Of a stretch of 64,000 bases of DNA, positions 63,392 through 64,000 are shown piece after piece (position 1 is the stretch's first letter; each line of letters opens with the position of its first letter). The notes beneath the pieces were generated by a model, which was not told the DNA's origin, did not search any database, and worked only from the letters and a program-made list of their open reading frames with translations. Origin of the DNA: Acinetobacter beijerinckii CIP 110307 (lineage in GTDB: Bacteria > Pseudomonadota > Gammaproteobacteria > Pseudomonadales > Moraxellaceae); the NCBI RefSeq assembly GCF_000369005.1, contig NZ_KB849766.1, positions 291,721 through 355,720 on the forward strand, written 5' to 3'. The position numbers and the translations under genes were made by a program.

Positions 63392-64000
63392 TTAAGCCTC
63401 AGGAGCTTCTTTCGCAGCTTCTTCGCCTTTAGCTTGTGCATTTGCTTGTGATTGAGCGTATTCTTTACCAGCAAGAATCGCATCAGCCATTGCTGAAGCA
63501 TACAAAGTAACTGCACGGATCGCATCGTCATTACCAGGAATAACATAATCAACGTTATCTGGGTTAGAGTTTGTATCAACGATACCAATTACAGGAATAC
63601 CCAAGTTTTTAGCTTCTTTAATTGCAATTGCTTCGTGATCAACGTCAATTACAAATAATGCGTCAGGTAAACCACCCATGTTTTTAACGCCGCCTAAAGC
63701 ACGTTCAAGTTTTTCCATCTCACGAGTACGTTCTAAAGCTTCACGTTTAGTAAGCTTAGCAAAAGTACCATCTTGAGCTTGAGTTTGAAGGTCTTTTAAA
63801 CGGTTGATAGATTGGCGAAGTGTTTTCCAGTTCGTCAACATACCACCTAACCAACGGTGATCTACATATGGTTGACCAGCGCGTTGAGCTTGTTCACGGA
63901 TGATGTTTGAAGCAGCACGTTTAGTACCAACAAACAATACTTTGTTCTTTTTGCTTGCAAGATTGTTTACAAAGTTCAATGCATCATTTAACGCAGGAAC
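63392..64000 (-). CDS. rpsB: 30S ribosomal protein S2, 5' end outside window
   Basis: S2 binds the 30S head-body junction. The visible C-terminal 202 residues read from [13 protein letters not shown] through [17 protein letters not shown], the [14 protein letters not shown] motif, [13 protein letters not shown] and [14 protein letters not shown]. These are all diagnostic of S2. The gene runs off the right edge. It heads the rpsB-tsf operon. Confidence 0.97.
   Translation of the reverse strand, partial: VPALNDALNFVNNLASKKNKVLFVGTKRAASNIIREQAQRAGQPYVDHRWLGGMLTNWKTLRQSINRLKDLQTQAQDGTFAKLTKREALERTREMEKLERALGGVKNMGGLPDALFVIDVDHEAIAIKEAKNLGIPVIGIVDTNSNPDNVDYVIPGNDDAIRAVTLYASAMADAILAGKEYAQSQANAQAKGEEAAKEAPEA

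Noticed and set aside
1..64000. CRISPR arrays, insertion sequences, prophage or integron ends
   Set aside because: No regularly spaced direct repeats, transposase, integrase or phage structural genes were found. The accessory parts look like metal and regulatory islands without mobile ends.

Overview
The window looks like chromosomal DNA from an Acinetobacter species (Moraxellaceae, Gammaproteobacteria). The evidence is AT-rich DNA with dense short intergenic gaps, a Zur-regulated lipoprotein peptidase of the ZrlA type, a metQ-metN-metI order, a free-standing fis, and many proteins of recognisable Acinetobacter type. The species cannot be fixed from sequence alone. Both ends cut genes: a COG0523 GTPase at the left and rpsB at the right.

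Region 1 (1-5.1 kb) is a zinc-starvation island built around one divergent promoter with a near-perfect Zur-box palindrome at 1770-1789. Leftward it encodes a ZrlA-like M15 peptidase, a small Zur paralog and a COG0523 zinc chaperone. Rightward it encodes folE2, a hisI paralog, a gamma-carbonic anhydrase and a pyrC paralog, which are metal-sparing or back-up versions of zinc enzymes. The Zur paralog keeps its structural CxxC pairs but appears to have lost all four ligands of the zinc-sensing site.

Region 2 (5.3-19.9 kb) is an envelope metal-acquisition island. Six genes run rightward: a DUF4331 exported protein, a small lipoprotein, a TPR protein, a TonB-dependent receptor, an unusual TonB-like protein and a PepSY membrane protein with a His/Met-rich loop. 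Facing them are an NlpE-like lipoprotein with a doubled CxxC motif, a second receptor and a DUF2946 protein. A second DUF2946 gene then leads into a cyanide-insensitive cytochrome bd operon (cydA, cydB and a 35-aa CydX-like peptide) and an orphan XRE regulator. I infer a copper-related role; this is the best candidate for an undescribed system.

Region 3 (19.9-37.2 kb) holds tRNA-Trp and tRNA-Leu, an overlapping kinase-patatin pair, a DUF815 ATPase, two TetR-controlled transporter loci with clear palindromic operators, tsaD/rpsU/yqeY, a BepA-like protease, an acyltransferase, a 2-hydroxyacid dehydrogenase, a probable divergent HolD and an AraC regulator. It ends in a fatty-acid hydroxylase broken by an in-frame amber codon.

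Region 4 (37.2-64 kb) is housekeeping: mnmG, prmA, fis with a long structured leader, purH-purD, metQNI, a histone-deacetylase-like enzyme coupled to an unknown protein, gloB, an SAH riboswitch with ahcY, metF, rsmE, a PAS-GGDEF-EAL protein with a degenerate GGDEF, maeB, cca, tsf and rpsB. Methionine uptake (metQNI), SAH removal (ahcY) and methyl-folate supply (metF) all feed the same methyl cycle.
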